Shown: positions 23,429 to 32,300, numbered from the stretch's first letter. The stretch: 64,000 nucleotides of DNA from Paraburkholderia fynbosensis (GCF_902859935.1 NZ_CADIKI010000024.1:62001-126000); one strand, 5' to 3'. The notes: generated by a model from the letters alone, not told the origin. Made by a program: numbers and translations.

Positions 23429-25047
23429 ACGCGGGTCTTCAATGCAAAGAGGCCTTGCGGGCGCTTCTGGATAATCAGCACGATGAGCAGAAGCACGGCC
23501 ACCTTGGCGGCAACCGCTCCGTAAAATGGTTCGATGAACTGGTTGATTTCGCCGAGCGCGAGCGACGACACGACTGTCCCCGCGAGACTGCCCGCGCCGC
23601 CGAGCACCACCACCATGAACGAGTCGACGACGAAACCCGTACCCATTGACGGATTGACGCTCGCAATCTGCGTCAACACCACGCCGGCCAGCCCCGCGAG
23701 ACCGGCGCCCAGCCCGAACGCAATACGGTCGACGCGCTCGGCGGGCACGCCCAGGCAGCGCGCCATGTCCCGCAGCTGCGTAGTGGCGCGCATCAGCAAA
23801 CCAAGTTTCGTGAAGCGAACCACGGCGAAGGTCGCGCCGAAGATCAACACGGCGAGCACGATGGCAAACACGCGGTTGTAGGTCACGAAAAAGCCCGGCG
23901 CAACCTGCATGCCGCCGTTGAGAAAGCCGGGTGTGATGAACTCGACGTTCTGCGAGCCGAACAGCACCTGAATCAGCTTGATCAACGCGATACTGACCGC
24001 CCAGGTAGCGAGCAGCGTCTCGAGCGGCCGGCGATACAGAAAGCGGATGACGAAGAATTCGAGCAACATGCCGCACGCGGCGCAGATCACGAATGCCACG
24101 GGAATCGCAATGAAGATGTACGCATCGAACCAGCCGGGCAGATGCGCCTGCATGAAACGCTCGACCAGATACGTTGCGTAAGCGCCGATCATGATGAATT
24201 CACCATGCGCGAGATTGATCACGCCCATCAGGCCGAACACGATCGACAGGCCGAGCGCCGTCAGCAACAGCACGCCGGCATAGCTCAAGCCGCTAAACAG
24301 AATCGACAAGCCCTTGCCGAGCGACAGCCACGTGTCCATGTGGCGAATCGCGCCCTCCACCGCGGCAAGCACGTCCGGATCCGAGCGCACGGAATCGTCC
24401 GCTGCGAAGTTCGCCAGCGCGGTCCGCGCGGTTTCGCTCGGCACCTCGGCCACAGCCTTGATCGCCGCCAGGCGGTCGGCCTTCACATTGCTGTTCAGAC
24501 CGCGTTTAGCCAACGCCAGCGTGAGAGTGGCCGCGATATCCGGATCATGCTGCGCCTTGACCGCGCGGGCAATGACAGCGGGATCGAGCAAGGTAAAGAA
24601 CTTGTCGACTTGCCGCGCAGCCGTCGCGCGGGTGTCCTGCTGCGACGAGAACAGGTCCATTTCCGCCGATGCCACCGCGAGCTTGCGCATCATCACGATG
24701 CTCGGCACATAGGGCGAATCCGCTGACGCGTTAGCGCGCGGCTGGAGGGTCGCGGCGTCGAGTAAAGGGTGTCCCTGCAGCGTCACCTGACCGTCTGCAC
24801 CGCACACCAGCGCACCGTTACGAATCGCATCAACGATCTGACGTGCCCACGCACGCTCGTGCGTATCATCCGACACGCCGGTCTCGACAAGTTGCTCCAG
24901 TGCAGCGGCCTTATCGCCGTTCGTCGCGCAGAACGACGCGAGCATCGCCGCGCGGCCCGGCGCGGCGCTCGCGGTAGCGGTCCAAACAAGCGCCAGACAA
25001 GCGATCGCGTAAAAGATCTGCCTGAAATTGATCATGGATGTTTCCAT
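23425..25047 (-). CDS. urtB: Urea/amide ABC transporter permease UrtB
   Basis: A 540-residue protein, the usual UrtB length. It has a signal peptide (to about 28), an extracytoplasmic N-terminal region of about 210 residues (with RQIVDAIRNGAL and PYVPSIVMMRKLAVASA) that only UrtB proteins have, and then a LivH-type permease from about residue 245 (GLMGVINLAHGEFIMIGAYA, LETLLATWAVS, MRATTQLRDMARCLGV). Located 72 bp after urtA. Confidence 0.9.
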   Translation of the reverse strand: METSMINFRQIFYAIACLALVWTATASAAPGRAAMLASFCATNGDKAAALEQLVETGVSDDTHERAWARQIVDAIRNGALVCGADGQVTLQGHPLLDAATLQPRANASADSPYVPSIVMMRKLAVASAEMDLFSSQQDTRATAARQVDKFFTLLDPAVIARAVKAQHDPDIAATLTLALAKRGLNSNVKADRLAAIKAVAEVPSETARTALANFAADDSVRSDPDVLAAVEGAIRHMDTWLSLGKGLSILFSGLSYAGVLLLTALGLSIVFGLMGVINLAHGEFIMIGAYATYLVERFMQAHLPGWFDAYIFIAIPVAFVICAACGMLLEFFVIRFLYRRPLETLLATWAVSIALIKLIQVLFGSQNVEFITPGFLNGGMQVAPGFFVTYNRVFAIVLAVLIFGATFAVVRFTKLGLLMRATTQLRDMARCLGVPAERVDRIAFGLGAGLAGLAGVVLTQIASVNPSMGTGFVVDSFMVVVLGGAGSLAGTVVSSLALGEINQFIEPFYGAVAAKVAVLLLIVLIIQKRPQGLFALKTRV

Positions 25048-25119
25048 TCGATCCTGCTAGAGGACCGGCATGCTTGCGTATGCCGATCCCGCAACTGCCA
25101 AACTGTGCGACAGGGACTG

Positions 25120-26367
25120 TCAAGCCTTGCCGATGAACGGGCTGAACGGCACCGGCTTCTCGATGTCTTTCGACTTCCACAAGATGTCGAAGCCCTGTTT
25201 GGCGTTGATCGAGCCGATCATGTCGCCACGCCACAGATACTGCGTGGATGCATCCATCTTCACCGTGTAACCCGCCGGATCGACCATCGACTGGCCCGCG
25301 AGCGCTTTGCGCACCGCATCCGTGCTGGTGGAGTGCGCTTTCGTGACGGCCTGCGCCCACAGATTGATGCCGAGGTAGGTCGACACCATCGGGTCGATCA
25401 CCATGTCCGGTCGATGCTTCAGGTCGTGCGCGCCGACATAGTTCTTCCAGTCGCTCTTGAACTGGCGGTTCTGCGGCGTATCGACGTTCTGGAAGTAGCA
25501 CCAGCAACTGAGGTGGCCAACCAGCGGCTTCGTATCGAGACCTTCCAGATCGCTGTCCACCACGTCCAGGCCGAGGATCGGAATATCGGTCGCGCGCACG
25601 CCCTGATTGATCGCTTCCTTGAACATCGCCGGAATCGAATCGCCCACCACGGTCATCACGACGATGGCCTGGCCGCCCGGTTGCGCGGCGAAGTCCTTGA
25701 TATCGCGCACGATGGTCTGGAAATTGGACTGCCCGAATGGAACGTAATGTTCGCGCCATGCCGAATCCGGAATGTTCTTCGTCTTCAGATAGCCCTTGAG
25801 CATCTTGTTGATCGTGCGCGGCCACACGTAGTCGCTGCCGATCATGTAGAAGCGCTTGGCACCGCCGCCCTGCTCGCTCATCAGGTAATCGACCGCCGGG
25901 AGCACCGAGCTGCTCGGCGGCGAGTTCAGATAGACAACGTTCTTCGACTGCTCTTCGCCTTCGAAGTGAAGCGGATAAAACAGCAGACTGTCCTGCGACT
26001 CGACCACCGGCAATACCGACTTGCGCGACACCGACGTCCAGCAGCCGAACAGCGCCGCGCATTGGTCGCGCAGGATCAGTTGCTTGGAGAGCTGTGCATA
26101 CATGGGCCAATCCGACGCCGGATCGACAACGACGCCCTGCAGCTTGCGCCCGTGCACGCCACCCTTAGCGTTGATCTGATCGATCGTCATCAGTGCCGTA
26201 TCTTTTAATAGCGACTCGCCGTTGGCCATCGTGCCCGACTGCGAGAACAGCAAGCCGAGCTTGATCGGATCGCTGGCACCCGCGGCAAACGCAGCCTTAG
26301 GTAGCGCAGTGCCTGCAGCGCTCACCAATCCGGAGCCGACTGCCGACAGGAAAGTACGTCTTTTCAT
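25120..26367 (-). CDS. urtA: Urea/short-chain amide binding protein UrtA
   Basis: A 415-residue HAAT-family binding protein. The N-terminus MKRRTFLSAVGSG...AFAAGA is a twin-arginine-like signal. Mature-part landmarks: IKLGLLFSQSGTMANGES, DPASDWPMYAQLSKQLILRD, VVYLNSPPSSSVLPAVDYL and FYMIGSDYVWPRTINKML, all strongly UrtA/FmdD-like. The ATG at 26367 with GGAG 9 bases upstream is preferred over a longer frame that reads into the leader terminator. As the first gene of the array, its leader holds a sigma-54 promoter, an ANTAR-type hairpin and a terminator. UrtA proteins bind urea; with fmdA in the same array formamide/acetamide are equally likely. Confidence 0.88.
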   Translation of the reverse strand: MKRRTFLSAVGSGLVSAAGTALPKAAFAAGASDPIKLGLLFSQSGTMANGESLLKDTALMTIDQINAKGGVHGRKLQGVVVDPASDWPMYAQLSKQLILRDQCAALFGCWTSVSRKSVLPVVESQDSLLFYPLHFEGEEQSKNVVYLNSPPSSSVLPAVDYLMSEQGGGAKRFYMIGSDYVWPRTINKMLKGYLKTKNIPDSAWREHYVPFGQSNFQTIVRDIKDFAAQPGGQAIVVMTVVGDSIPAMFKEAINQGVRATDIPILGLDVVDSDLEGLDTKPLVGHLSCWCYFQNVDTPQNRQFKSDWKNYVGAHDLKHRPDMVIDPMVSTYLGINLWAQAVTKAHSTSTDAVRKALAGQSMVDPAGYTVKMDASTQYLWRGDMIGSINAKQGFDILWKSKDIEKPVPFSPFIGKA

Positions 26368-26408
26368 TTGCTTCACTCCGACATGGATTAAAAATCGCAA
26401 ACGCAAAA

Positions 26409-26439
26409 AGCCCGAGACCAGACAAGCTGGTTTCGGGCT
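26409..26439 (-). terminator. Intrinsic terminator in the urtA leader (attenuator)
   Basis: On the minus strand AGCCCGAAACCAG and CTGGTCTCGGGCT form a 13-bp stem (one G-U pair) with a 5-base loop, followed by TTTTT. It sits between the sigma-54 promoter and the urtA start, 42 bases before the ATG, with no gene ending upstream, so it is best read as an attenuator. The stem also ends in a T-run on the plus strand and could work in both directions. Confidence 0.85.
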
Positions 26440-26455
26440 TTTTTGGCCGGTGCCG

Positions 26456-26477
26456 TTCAAGACGCCTTTGTCTCGAA
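26456..26477 (-). promoter_or_regulatory. ANTAR-type antiterminator hairpin with hexaloop AAAGGC
   Basis: The leader RNA reads UUCGAGAC-AAAGGC-GUCUUGAA: an 8-bp stem (one G-U pair) closed by a six-base loop with A at position 1 and G at position 4, the signature bound by ANTAR proteins. It ends 17 bases before the terminator stem. A neighbouring 5-bp hairpin (26477-26495) has a 9-base loop and does not fit the consensus, so only one canonical hexaloop was found. The likely binder is the AmiR-like protein encoded at 27954. Confidence 0.7.
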
Positions 26478-26534
26478 CAGCGAAATGAATGCTGTAAGTC
26501 CCCGTTATGCACGTCGGGTCAGCATGCTTCTATA

Positions 26535-26550
26535 AGCAACGACTATGCCA
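26535..26550 (-). promoter_or_regulatory. Sigma-54 promoter of the urt-fmd array
   Basis: The minus strand reads TGGCATAGTCGTTGCT, matching the -24/-12 consensus TGGCAYR-N4-TTGCW at every position, with the invariant GG and GC correctly spaced. Transcription should begin near 26525, giving a leader of about 160 bases before urtA. Confidence 0.8.
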
Positions 26551-26702
26551 GGATTTACTGCCTGTGGGGAGGTTTACCGCAAATCCCTTTTGTGCAGCGG
26601 ACTCGAATTGATCAGTTGCATTGCGGACAAACCGGAAGGCATCATAAATAAGGCGGTTTGCGCGGCTGACCCGCTCAGCGCCGCACTACGACAGTGCTGT
26701 GG

Positions 26703-26737
26703 GCACCAGCCGCGTGCCACACGCACAAACAGCGTAC
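26703..26737. promoter_or_regulatory. Two tandem candidate NtrC enhancer sites
   Basis: GCAC-N7-GTGC occurs at 26703-26717 and GCAC-N7-GTAC (one mismatch) at 26723-26737. Their centres are 20 bp apart, two helical turns, and they lie about 160-190 bp upstream of the sigma-54 promoter, a normal enhancer distance. The region also lies just upstream of the divergent amiC-like gene. Confidence 0.55.
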
Positions 26738-26769
26738 TTCCCGAACGTAGCGACCATCGGTTTTGACGA

Positions 26770-27957
26770 ATGACCCATCTTGATGCCGGCCTTACCTCGG
26801 AGCCAGTCAGAATTGGCGTCCTGTATTCACGCTCAGGTGTAACCTCAGCCGCGGAGCTCACGCAACTGCAAGCCACCACGCTTGCGGTGGAGGAGATCAA
26901 TCTCGCAGGCGGCGTGTCAGGACGCGAGATCGAACTCGTCTGTCTGGATCCGCAATGCCAACCTCGCCGTTATGCCGAGCTCGCCGAACAACTCATTCTC
27001 GAACATCGGGTCCGGGTGATCGTCGGCTGCTATATGTCCAGCACGCGCAAGGCGGTCATTCCGATTGTCGAGCGGCACAATGCGCTGCTCCTCTATGCGA
27101 CGCCTTATGAAGGCTTCGAATACAGCCGCAATGTGATTTACACTGGCGCGGCGCCCAATCAGAACACCCTGCCGCTTGCCGGTTTCATGCTCACGCAGTT
27201 CGGCTCACGCGTGAGCATGATCGGTTCGGACTACGTGTGCCCCTACGAGTCGAATCGCGTGATGAGCGATCTGATCCTCGAACGCGGCGGCGAAAAGGTG
27301 GATGAAACCTATCTGTCGCTCGACGCGCCGTGGGAGAGTTATCTGGATGCCGCCAAGCGGATCAAGCAACTCGCACCCGACTTTATTTTCTCCACGGTTG
27401 TGGGCGAAGGCATTTCGCATCTGTACCGTGCGTTTGCGCAGGTTGGGCTCGATCCGTACCGCACGCCTATCGCCAGCCACATGACCAGTGAAGCCGACAT
27501 TGCGATAATGGGAAACGACCTCGCACAAGGACACATCACCTCCGCCGCGTACTTCCAGAGTGTGGATACAGCCGCGAACCTCGGCGCCGTTGCCCGCTAT
27601 CAGGCCCGCTTCGGCGACGATCAGCCGACCAACATGTGCTGGGAAGCCTCCTATTTCCAGATGCATCTGCTCGCGGATGCGATCCGCCGCGTCGGCTCCG
27701 ACGACCCGACGTTGTTGCTGCGCGTGTTGCCCGGACTCGAATTCGACGCACCGCAAGGCCGCGTGCGTATTGACGAGCATAATAACCACACCTACCTGCA
27801 TCCGCTGATCGGCCGGGTCGACGCGCGTGGCCGCTTCGATATCATCGGGCGCGCCCCTGAACGCGTGAAGGCGGATCCTTACGTCGTGTCTCACAGCACG
27901 CCAGCGTGGACCACGCACGCGCATCCTGAACTCGCACGCACGGGAGCGGATCGATGA
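26770..27957 (+). CDS. amiC: AmiC-like amide-sensing regulator
   Basis: A 395-residue protein of the periplasmic-binding-protein fold without a signal peptide (MTHLDAGLTSEPVRIGVLYSRSG), hence cytosolic. It matches AmiC of the Pseudomonas amidase operon: VRIGVLYSRSGVTS, AVEEINLAGGVSGREIELV, VGCYMSSTRKAVIPIVERHNALLLY and MIGSDYVCPYESNRV. AmiC holds the antiterminator AmiR inactive until an amide binds. It overlaps the amiR-like gene by four bases and is divergent from urtA. An in-frame TGA just upstream rules out an earlier start; no ribosome site is evident. Confidence 0.88.
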   Translation: MTHLDAGLTSEPVRIGVLYSRSGVTSAAELTQLQATTLAVEEINLAGGVSGREIELVCLDPQCQPRRYAELAEQLILEHRVRVIVGCYMSSTRKAVIPIVERHNALLLYATPYEGFEYSRNVIYTGAAPNQNTLPLAGFMLTQFGSRVSMIGSDYVCPYESNRVMSDLILERGGEKVDETYLSLDAPWESYLDAAKRIKQLAPDFIFSTVVGEGISHLYRAFAQVGLDPYRTPIASHMTSEADIAIMGNDLAQGHITSAAYFQSVDTAANLGAVARYQARFGDDQPTNMCWEASYFQMHLLADAIRRVGSDDPTLLLRVLPGLEFDAPQGRVRIDEHNNHTYLHPLIGRVDARGRFDIIGRAPERVKADPYVVSHSTPAWTTHAHPELARTGADR

Positions 27958-28556
27958 AGCGGACCGCGCAGACGCCGGCGATCCTGCGCGACCTGCGTTC
28001 GCTAAAAGTCGTGGTGATTCATCCGCGGGATCAGGATTGCGAAGAATTGCTCGCCCAGCTTCAGCGCATCGGCTGCGACGTGGAAGTATGCTGGCCGCGC
28101 CTCGACAGCCTGCCGTGCAACACCGGCCTCGTCCTCATGGCGATTCGTCCTGAGGCGCTCTCGGTCGACTATCCGTGGCTCGGAACCAGCACATCACCGC
28201 CGGTGATTCCGGTCGTGACCTACGAAAATCCGATCACCATCGAAGCGGTGCTGCGGTTGAATGCGTTCGCAACGATTCCCTCGCCGGTCCGCTCGTTCGG
28301 GTTGTTGACCGCCATTGCCGTTGCGCTCACGCAATTTAAGGCATCCCGCGCACGTGAGCGATACATCGAACGGCTCGAGCAGAAGCAGGCAAAGGTTCTG
28401 GTGATCCGACAGGCAACGCGGATCGTCATGGACTCGCGCGGCATGTCCGAGGAGGATGCGTATCAGCTGCTGCGCTCGCAGGCCATGCTCAAACGCGAAC
28501 AGATCGAGACGGTGGCTGGCGACATCGTGAAGGCATACGAGACCCTCAGTTTCTAA
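27954..28556 (+). CDS. amiR: AmiR-like ANTAR-domain antiterminator
   Basis: A 200-residue protein: an N-terminal pseudo-receiver domain (about 1-125, without the phosphoacceptor Asp pattern), a coiled-coil segment (about 125-145, RARERYIERLEQKQAK) and a C-terminal ANTAR domain (about 140-197: IRQATRIVMDSRGMSEEDAY, QLLRSQAMLKREQIETVAGD). ANTAR proteins bind hexaloop hairpins in nascent RNA and prevent terminator formation. The divergent urtA leader has such a hairpin and terminator, so that leader is the probable target. Its activity is likely held in check by the AmiC-like partner encoded just upstream. Confidence 0.88.
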   Translation: MKRTAQTPAILRDLRSLKVVVIHPRDQDCEELLAQLQRIGCDVEVCWPRLDSLPCNTGLVLMAIRPEALSVDYPWLGTSTSPPVIPVVTYENPITIEAVLRLNAFATIPSPVRSFGLLTAIAVALTQFKASRARERYIERLEQKQAKVLVIRQATRIVMDSRGMSEEDAYQLLRSQAMLKREQIETVAGDIVKAYETLSF

Positions 28557-28792
28557 TACTCGCCGTGCCTGCATTGTGTTGAGAAATGATGGCTGAACGC
28601 GGGACTTTGACCGATCACTTTGATTGTAGCCCTATTCGGACTGAGATCGGTCCACCGCTTGCCTTAGCCTTTGGATCGGCGTTGTCACGTTCGCGCGCTG
28701 GTCAACCCACCTCAGGGAAGCGAGACACACCGGCCCCAAGAAAGATCGAGGGGGCCCGGTCCGTAGCACCAGGCGCCCCCCTCATATTGATG

Positions 28793-29580
28793 TCAGTGAG
28801 AAGCAGATAACCCGTCGAACGTTGCAGCCGAAGATAGCGCGAACGATGCCCGCATATCCCGAGCCTCATCGACCGGTGAGCGTCCGAAGAAACGCTTGAA
28901 CTCGCGACTGAATTGCGAGGGACCTTCGTAACCGACACGTGCCGATGCAGAGGCCGCCGTCAAACCGTCGCGAATCATCAGCAAGCGCGCCTGATGCAAA
29001 CGCATCGACTTGATGTATTGAATCGGCGAGCTCAACGTGACGGTTCTGAGGTTGACATGAAACGCGGGAACGCTCATCCCCGCCTCCTCCGCGAGACGAC
29101 TGACATCTATCGGTTGCGCATAGTGGGTATGAATTCGCCGTAACGCTTTCGCGACCCTGCCAAAGCGGCCTAATGCGCGAGCGCAGCCCTCATCGCTGCG
29201 TCTCGCTCCCCGATCAATACCCGGTAGCAGATTCCCCCCGCACAAGTGCGGGCCCCAGTACCTCCGCGTCCAGGGGCGACGTCAGGGCTTGCAGCAGACG
29301 CAGGGCCGCTCCGGCGAGGTCTCCCCCGGACGGCGTCGATACGATTCCTAGCGGCGTGCCTTCCTGGCGCTTCCGCTGCGATCGATCGCCAGTATCAGAC
29401 CGGTCAACTCGATCAGATCGAGGTGGAACGACACGGCTAGCATCGGCTCGGACTCGATCGCTTCGGTTTCAGTCGAGAACGGCATGAACGCGTCAATGGC
29501 GCAGTGTATCGCGAGCATGAGATTGCCTTCCCTGAGGAACTCACGCGCGAGCAGCAAACAGAACTCGTCGAGGACCTCGT
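28793..29580 (-). pseudogene. AraC-family regulator, frameshifted
   Basis: The C-terminal AraC/XylS double helix-turn-helix is intact in one frame (28793 to about 29215): AKALRRIHTHYAQPIDVSRL, AEEAGMSVPAFHVNLRTVTL, ARVGYEGPSQFSREFKRFFG. The N-terminal AraC_N part appears in other frames between about 29215 and 29580 (AIDAFMPFSTETEAIESEPM, LDLIELTGLILAIDRSGSAR). At least two frameshifts separate the pieces, and the extreme N-terminus is missing where the 29.6-kb repeat begins. Not functional as written. Confidence 0.75.
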
Positions 29581-29643
29581 TAAATCCCTCGTGGCTTAAA
29601 AACCGTAAATCGATGCCCAGGAACCGAGTACTTTTGCGTTTTC

Positions 29644-29840
29644 ACACGCAACCGGTTGCGCGTTTCGAGCAAGCTCGGCGCAGCGCGGTTGGACAAGCCC
29701 ACGGGCTGGAAGGAATCGCGGCGGCGAGGCGTGCGATGCGACCATGTGTGTCGTTGTGCGAAGGTATCGGCATGGTGCGGGAGAGCCTGACCACGGCACG
29801 ATGGCCGGCGATGAAACAAAGGTCTCGAAGCAAGTGATCA
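29644..29840. repeat. Dispersed ~195-bp repeat, copy 1
   Basis: The sequence from GGTTGCGCGTTTCGAGCA to CTCGAAGCAAGTGATCA recurs at 54731-54920 in the same orientation with roughly 85-90 percent identity and a few small indels. Here its right boundary coincides with the end of the IS5 transposase frame. It holds no recognisable gene. Confidence 0.8.
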
Positions 29841-30715
29841 GCTTCGGCAGTAGTGCCGAAGATTGATCATCGTGTACGCAAGGGTTTTCAATGCGTAGTG
29901 TAGGTGGCTGAGTCGCTCGAAGCGCAGCAGCAGGCGCCGGACTTATCTTCCCACGCGAACACCCGCTCGATTGTCCTGAACCGTTCTTTAAAGATGGCCG
30001 GATCGAACAGCGGCTTGCGCCCGCGTTTCGGTCCTTTTCTGCCGCGCGATTTAGCGTTGATGTTAGGCACCATGCCGCGATTGAAAATGGCTTTGCGGTT
30101 GGGCCGGCAATCGTACACGCCATCCAGGCTCATGACCGTGCCCCGCAGATCCAGCCCCACCGCACGGGCGATGCTCGTGAGGCGCGGCAGCGCTTCTCGT
30201 AACAGCGGCGATTCATTGCGATTGCCCGGTGCTCTGACGAACGGCGCGATGACGTTGCAATTCCGGTCACACAGGGCAAACACCTTGCAGCCCTTGAGCT
30301 TCTTGTGGCCGCTGAAGCCGAGATTGTCGCCGCCTTTCTTCGCGGCGGTTGTGGTGCCATCGCCATGGATAATGCGCGTGTCCAGGCGTTGATCGCCATG
30401 AAGCCTGAACACCGAAGCCTCGAAAATGGCATCAAGGCATCCGTCCGATTCCCAGCGCCGGAAGGCGCGATAAATGCGTGTGTAATGGATCTCGCGACGG
30501 CCATGCCAATCCTTCTCGATGGGCAACTCCTTCCACTGGCAGCCGAGATAGAGCGCCATCAGGATGTAGTTGAAAATCGCATGCGCGCTGAGCTTTCGCG
30601 CGGGTCCGCGACGGCCCTTGCTCAGATGCGGCCAGACAAATTGCTCGAACTCTTCGACGCTCAATCTCGTTGGAATCTCTTGCCACGACTGACTTTCGGC
30701 CATTTCGACCTTCAA
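29838..30715 (-). pseudogene. IS5-family transposase with late frameshift
   Basis: From the ATG at 30715 the frame runs with clear IS5 motifs: IFNYILMALYLGCQWKELP, HYTRIYRAFRRWESDG, IHGDGTTTAAKKGGDN, LGFSGHKKLKGCKVFALCD and RKPLFDPAIFKERFRTIERV. After RVFAWEDK a one-base deletion (AAGTCCGG where AAGTTCCGG is expected, near 29945) shifts the frame to a stop at about 29888; restoring it gives FRRLLLRFERLSHLHY and YTMINLRHYC with a stop at 29838. The DDE core is intact, but the final 40 or so residues, including the ERxxxR-type helix end, are altered. Terminal repeats were not located. Confidence 0.8.
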
Positions 30716-30773
30716 AGCATCGGGATTCTAGCCGATTCGTGCCAGGCGGGTAGAACCCAAGCCCGGGGGCCTT

Positions 30774-31190
30774 TCAACCGATTCCGCCAGTTGGAAAAAA
30801 CCCCGCAACCAGTTGTACGTTTGTGTATCCATGCGTGTCTACTGAAAGACGCAGCAGTCCACCGTCGTCACGGTTCTCGTTGTGACGGATCACGCCCTCG
30901 ATCGCCACGCCAGCCTGGCGTTCGTTCAGCACGATTGGCTCGTTATAGACAATGCCGTGCTGATCCAGCACGTGCGTGTCCATGCCCACCGCATGGGTGC
31001 GACGTCGCGGATCGACCCGTGCATAAAACAGGTGCCGTGACGTATCCAGACTCATGGAGTCGCTCGATGCCTGCCGTCCGGTATCCCAGAGTTCGGTAAT
31101 CGGATGCGTGCGCTGGAATTCAACCACGCGGTCGTTTGCACGCGGCAGCCGACGGGGCATTTCAGGGAAGCGCATTGCCGTTGAAATATG
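30774..31190 (-). pseudogene. Tn3-family transposase (TnpA) internal fragment
   Basis: The minus strand reads DTSRHLFYARVDPRRRTHAV, LDQHGIVYNEPIVLNERQAG, VAIEGVIRHN and LSVDTHGYTNVQLVAG, matching the middle-to-C-terminal catalytic part of Tn3-type TnpA. It stops after THGYTNV, where the family continues with the LLGFDLCPRL segment. Both flanks are lost; an IS5 copy lies just to the left. Confidence 0.7.
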
Positions 31191-31625
31191 CGCCGGCTCC
31201 AGTTGCGGGGGCGGCGACGCTCCTCGCGTCCAGTTCCGTGCCGTGGGCGATCAATGAGGCACAGCGAGACGAGTTCGCTCGTATCACGCGCCTTGCGACC
31301 GGAGCACTTCACTGAAGCCAGTGTGAGCGTCCATCTCCATGATCATGTCGGCGAAACTGCACAGGTTGGGGCCGACTTAGTGATAATTGACGGCGACATG
31401 CCGGCACGCCCGCCACGGCCGCGTGCGAATCGCCACGTCGCCCGGGCGCAGAAACGCGATGCGCATCGAAACAAGGTGGCGCTGAGCTAAACCGTTGCAA
31501 AACACTAGTCGTCGTGCGACGATTTGCTCGCATGGAAATGTGCGCGAGCAGAACATGGGACAGTCATGAAATCTACAACTGGACAGCCTGCGAAACCGGG
31601 GAAAAAGACCGAGGAGAGCCAGACA
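31191..31625. other. Gene-free stretch upstream of the tetR-type gene
   Basis: About 430 bp with only short, low-quality frames. It should contain the promoter of the TetR-type regulator at 31626, which I could not place with confidence. Confidence 0.4.
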
Positions 31626-32300
31626 ATGTCAAACCAGGCCGCCCCCGCGCGGCCTCCTGCAAAACGGCCATCCAAGAAGGCGCCACAACGGCTGCCCCGC
31701 GCGGCGCGGCAGGCACAGGTGCTCGCGAAAGCGGCCGAATATTTTTCTGAGCACGGGCTGAACGCCCAGACGCGCGCGATCGCGCAGGCCTGCGGGGTCT
31801 CCCAGCGGCTGCTCTACAGCCTTTTCCCGAGTAAAGCCGCGCTGATCGAAGAGGTCTACAACCGCGAAGTCGCCGGCCTGTTCAAAGCGATGTGGTTCGT
31901 CCAGTTGAAGGATCGTAGCGTGCCGCTGGAGATGCGCCTCGTCACGTTCTACCGCGAATACTACGAGTCGCTGCTGACGCGTCGCTGGCTGCGACTGTTC
32001 CTTTACTCGTCGTTGGCGGGGCTGCGCATGGCGCCGGCCTACACCAACGCGGTGGTCACGCACGCGCTCGAGATCGTCGTCACCGAGGCCGCGCATGACG
32101 CGGGACGCGGCGTGCCGGCGAACATCGACGAACGGACCGAGATCGGCTGGATGCTGCACGGCGCGGTTTCGCACCTGGCGATTCGCCGCCGCGTCTATGC
32201 AAACGACAATACGACACCAGCCGAACAGGTGATCGCGATGAACGTGCGGGCGTTTCTTGCCAGCATTCCAGCGCTGTTGCCAGCGCGGCACGCCGCCTGA
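31626..32300 (+). CDS. TetR/AcrR-family regulator
   Basis: A 224-residue TetR-type repressor. The N-terminal helix-turn-helix is complete (about 30-75: ARQAQVLAKAAEYFSEHGLN, TRAIAQACGVSQRLLYSLFP, SKAALIEEVY) after a basic tail rich in Lys/Pro. The C-terminal ligand domain is all-helical. The ATG at 31626 is favoured because GAGGAG lies about 10 bases upstream. It precedes a transport and molybdenum-hydroxylase cluster by 470 bp in the same direction and probably controls it, perhaps at the 14-bp palindrome at 32663. Confidence 0.85.
   Translation: MSNQAAPARPPAKRPSKKAPQRLPRAARQAQVLAKAAEYFSEHGLNAQTRAIAQACGVSQRLLYSLFPSKAALIEEVYNREVAGLFKAMWFVQLKDRSVPLEMRLVTFYREYYESLLTRRWLRLFLYSSLAGLRMAPAYTNAVVTHALEIVVTEAAHDAGRGVPANIDERTEIGWMLHGAVSHLAIRRRVYANDNTTPAEQVIAMNVRAFLASIPALLPARHAA

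Noticed and set aside
26368..26460. N-terminal extension of UrtA reading into the leader
   Set aside because: It would place the attenuator inside the coding region and bury the twin-arginine signal; the ATG at 26367 has a ribosome site.
28748..28783. Terminator between amiR and the AraC pseudogene
   Set aside because: GAGGGGGC/GCCCCCCTC can pair, but the loop is about 19 bases and there is no T-run on either strand.
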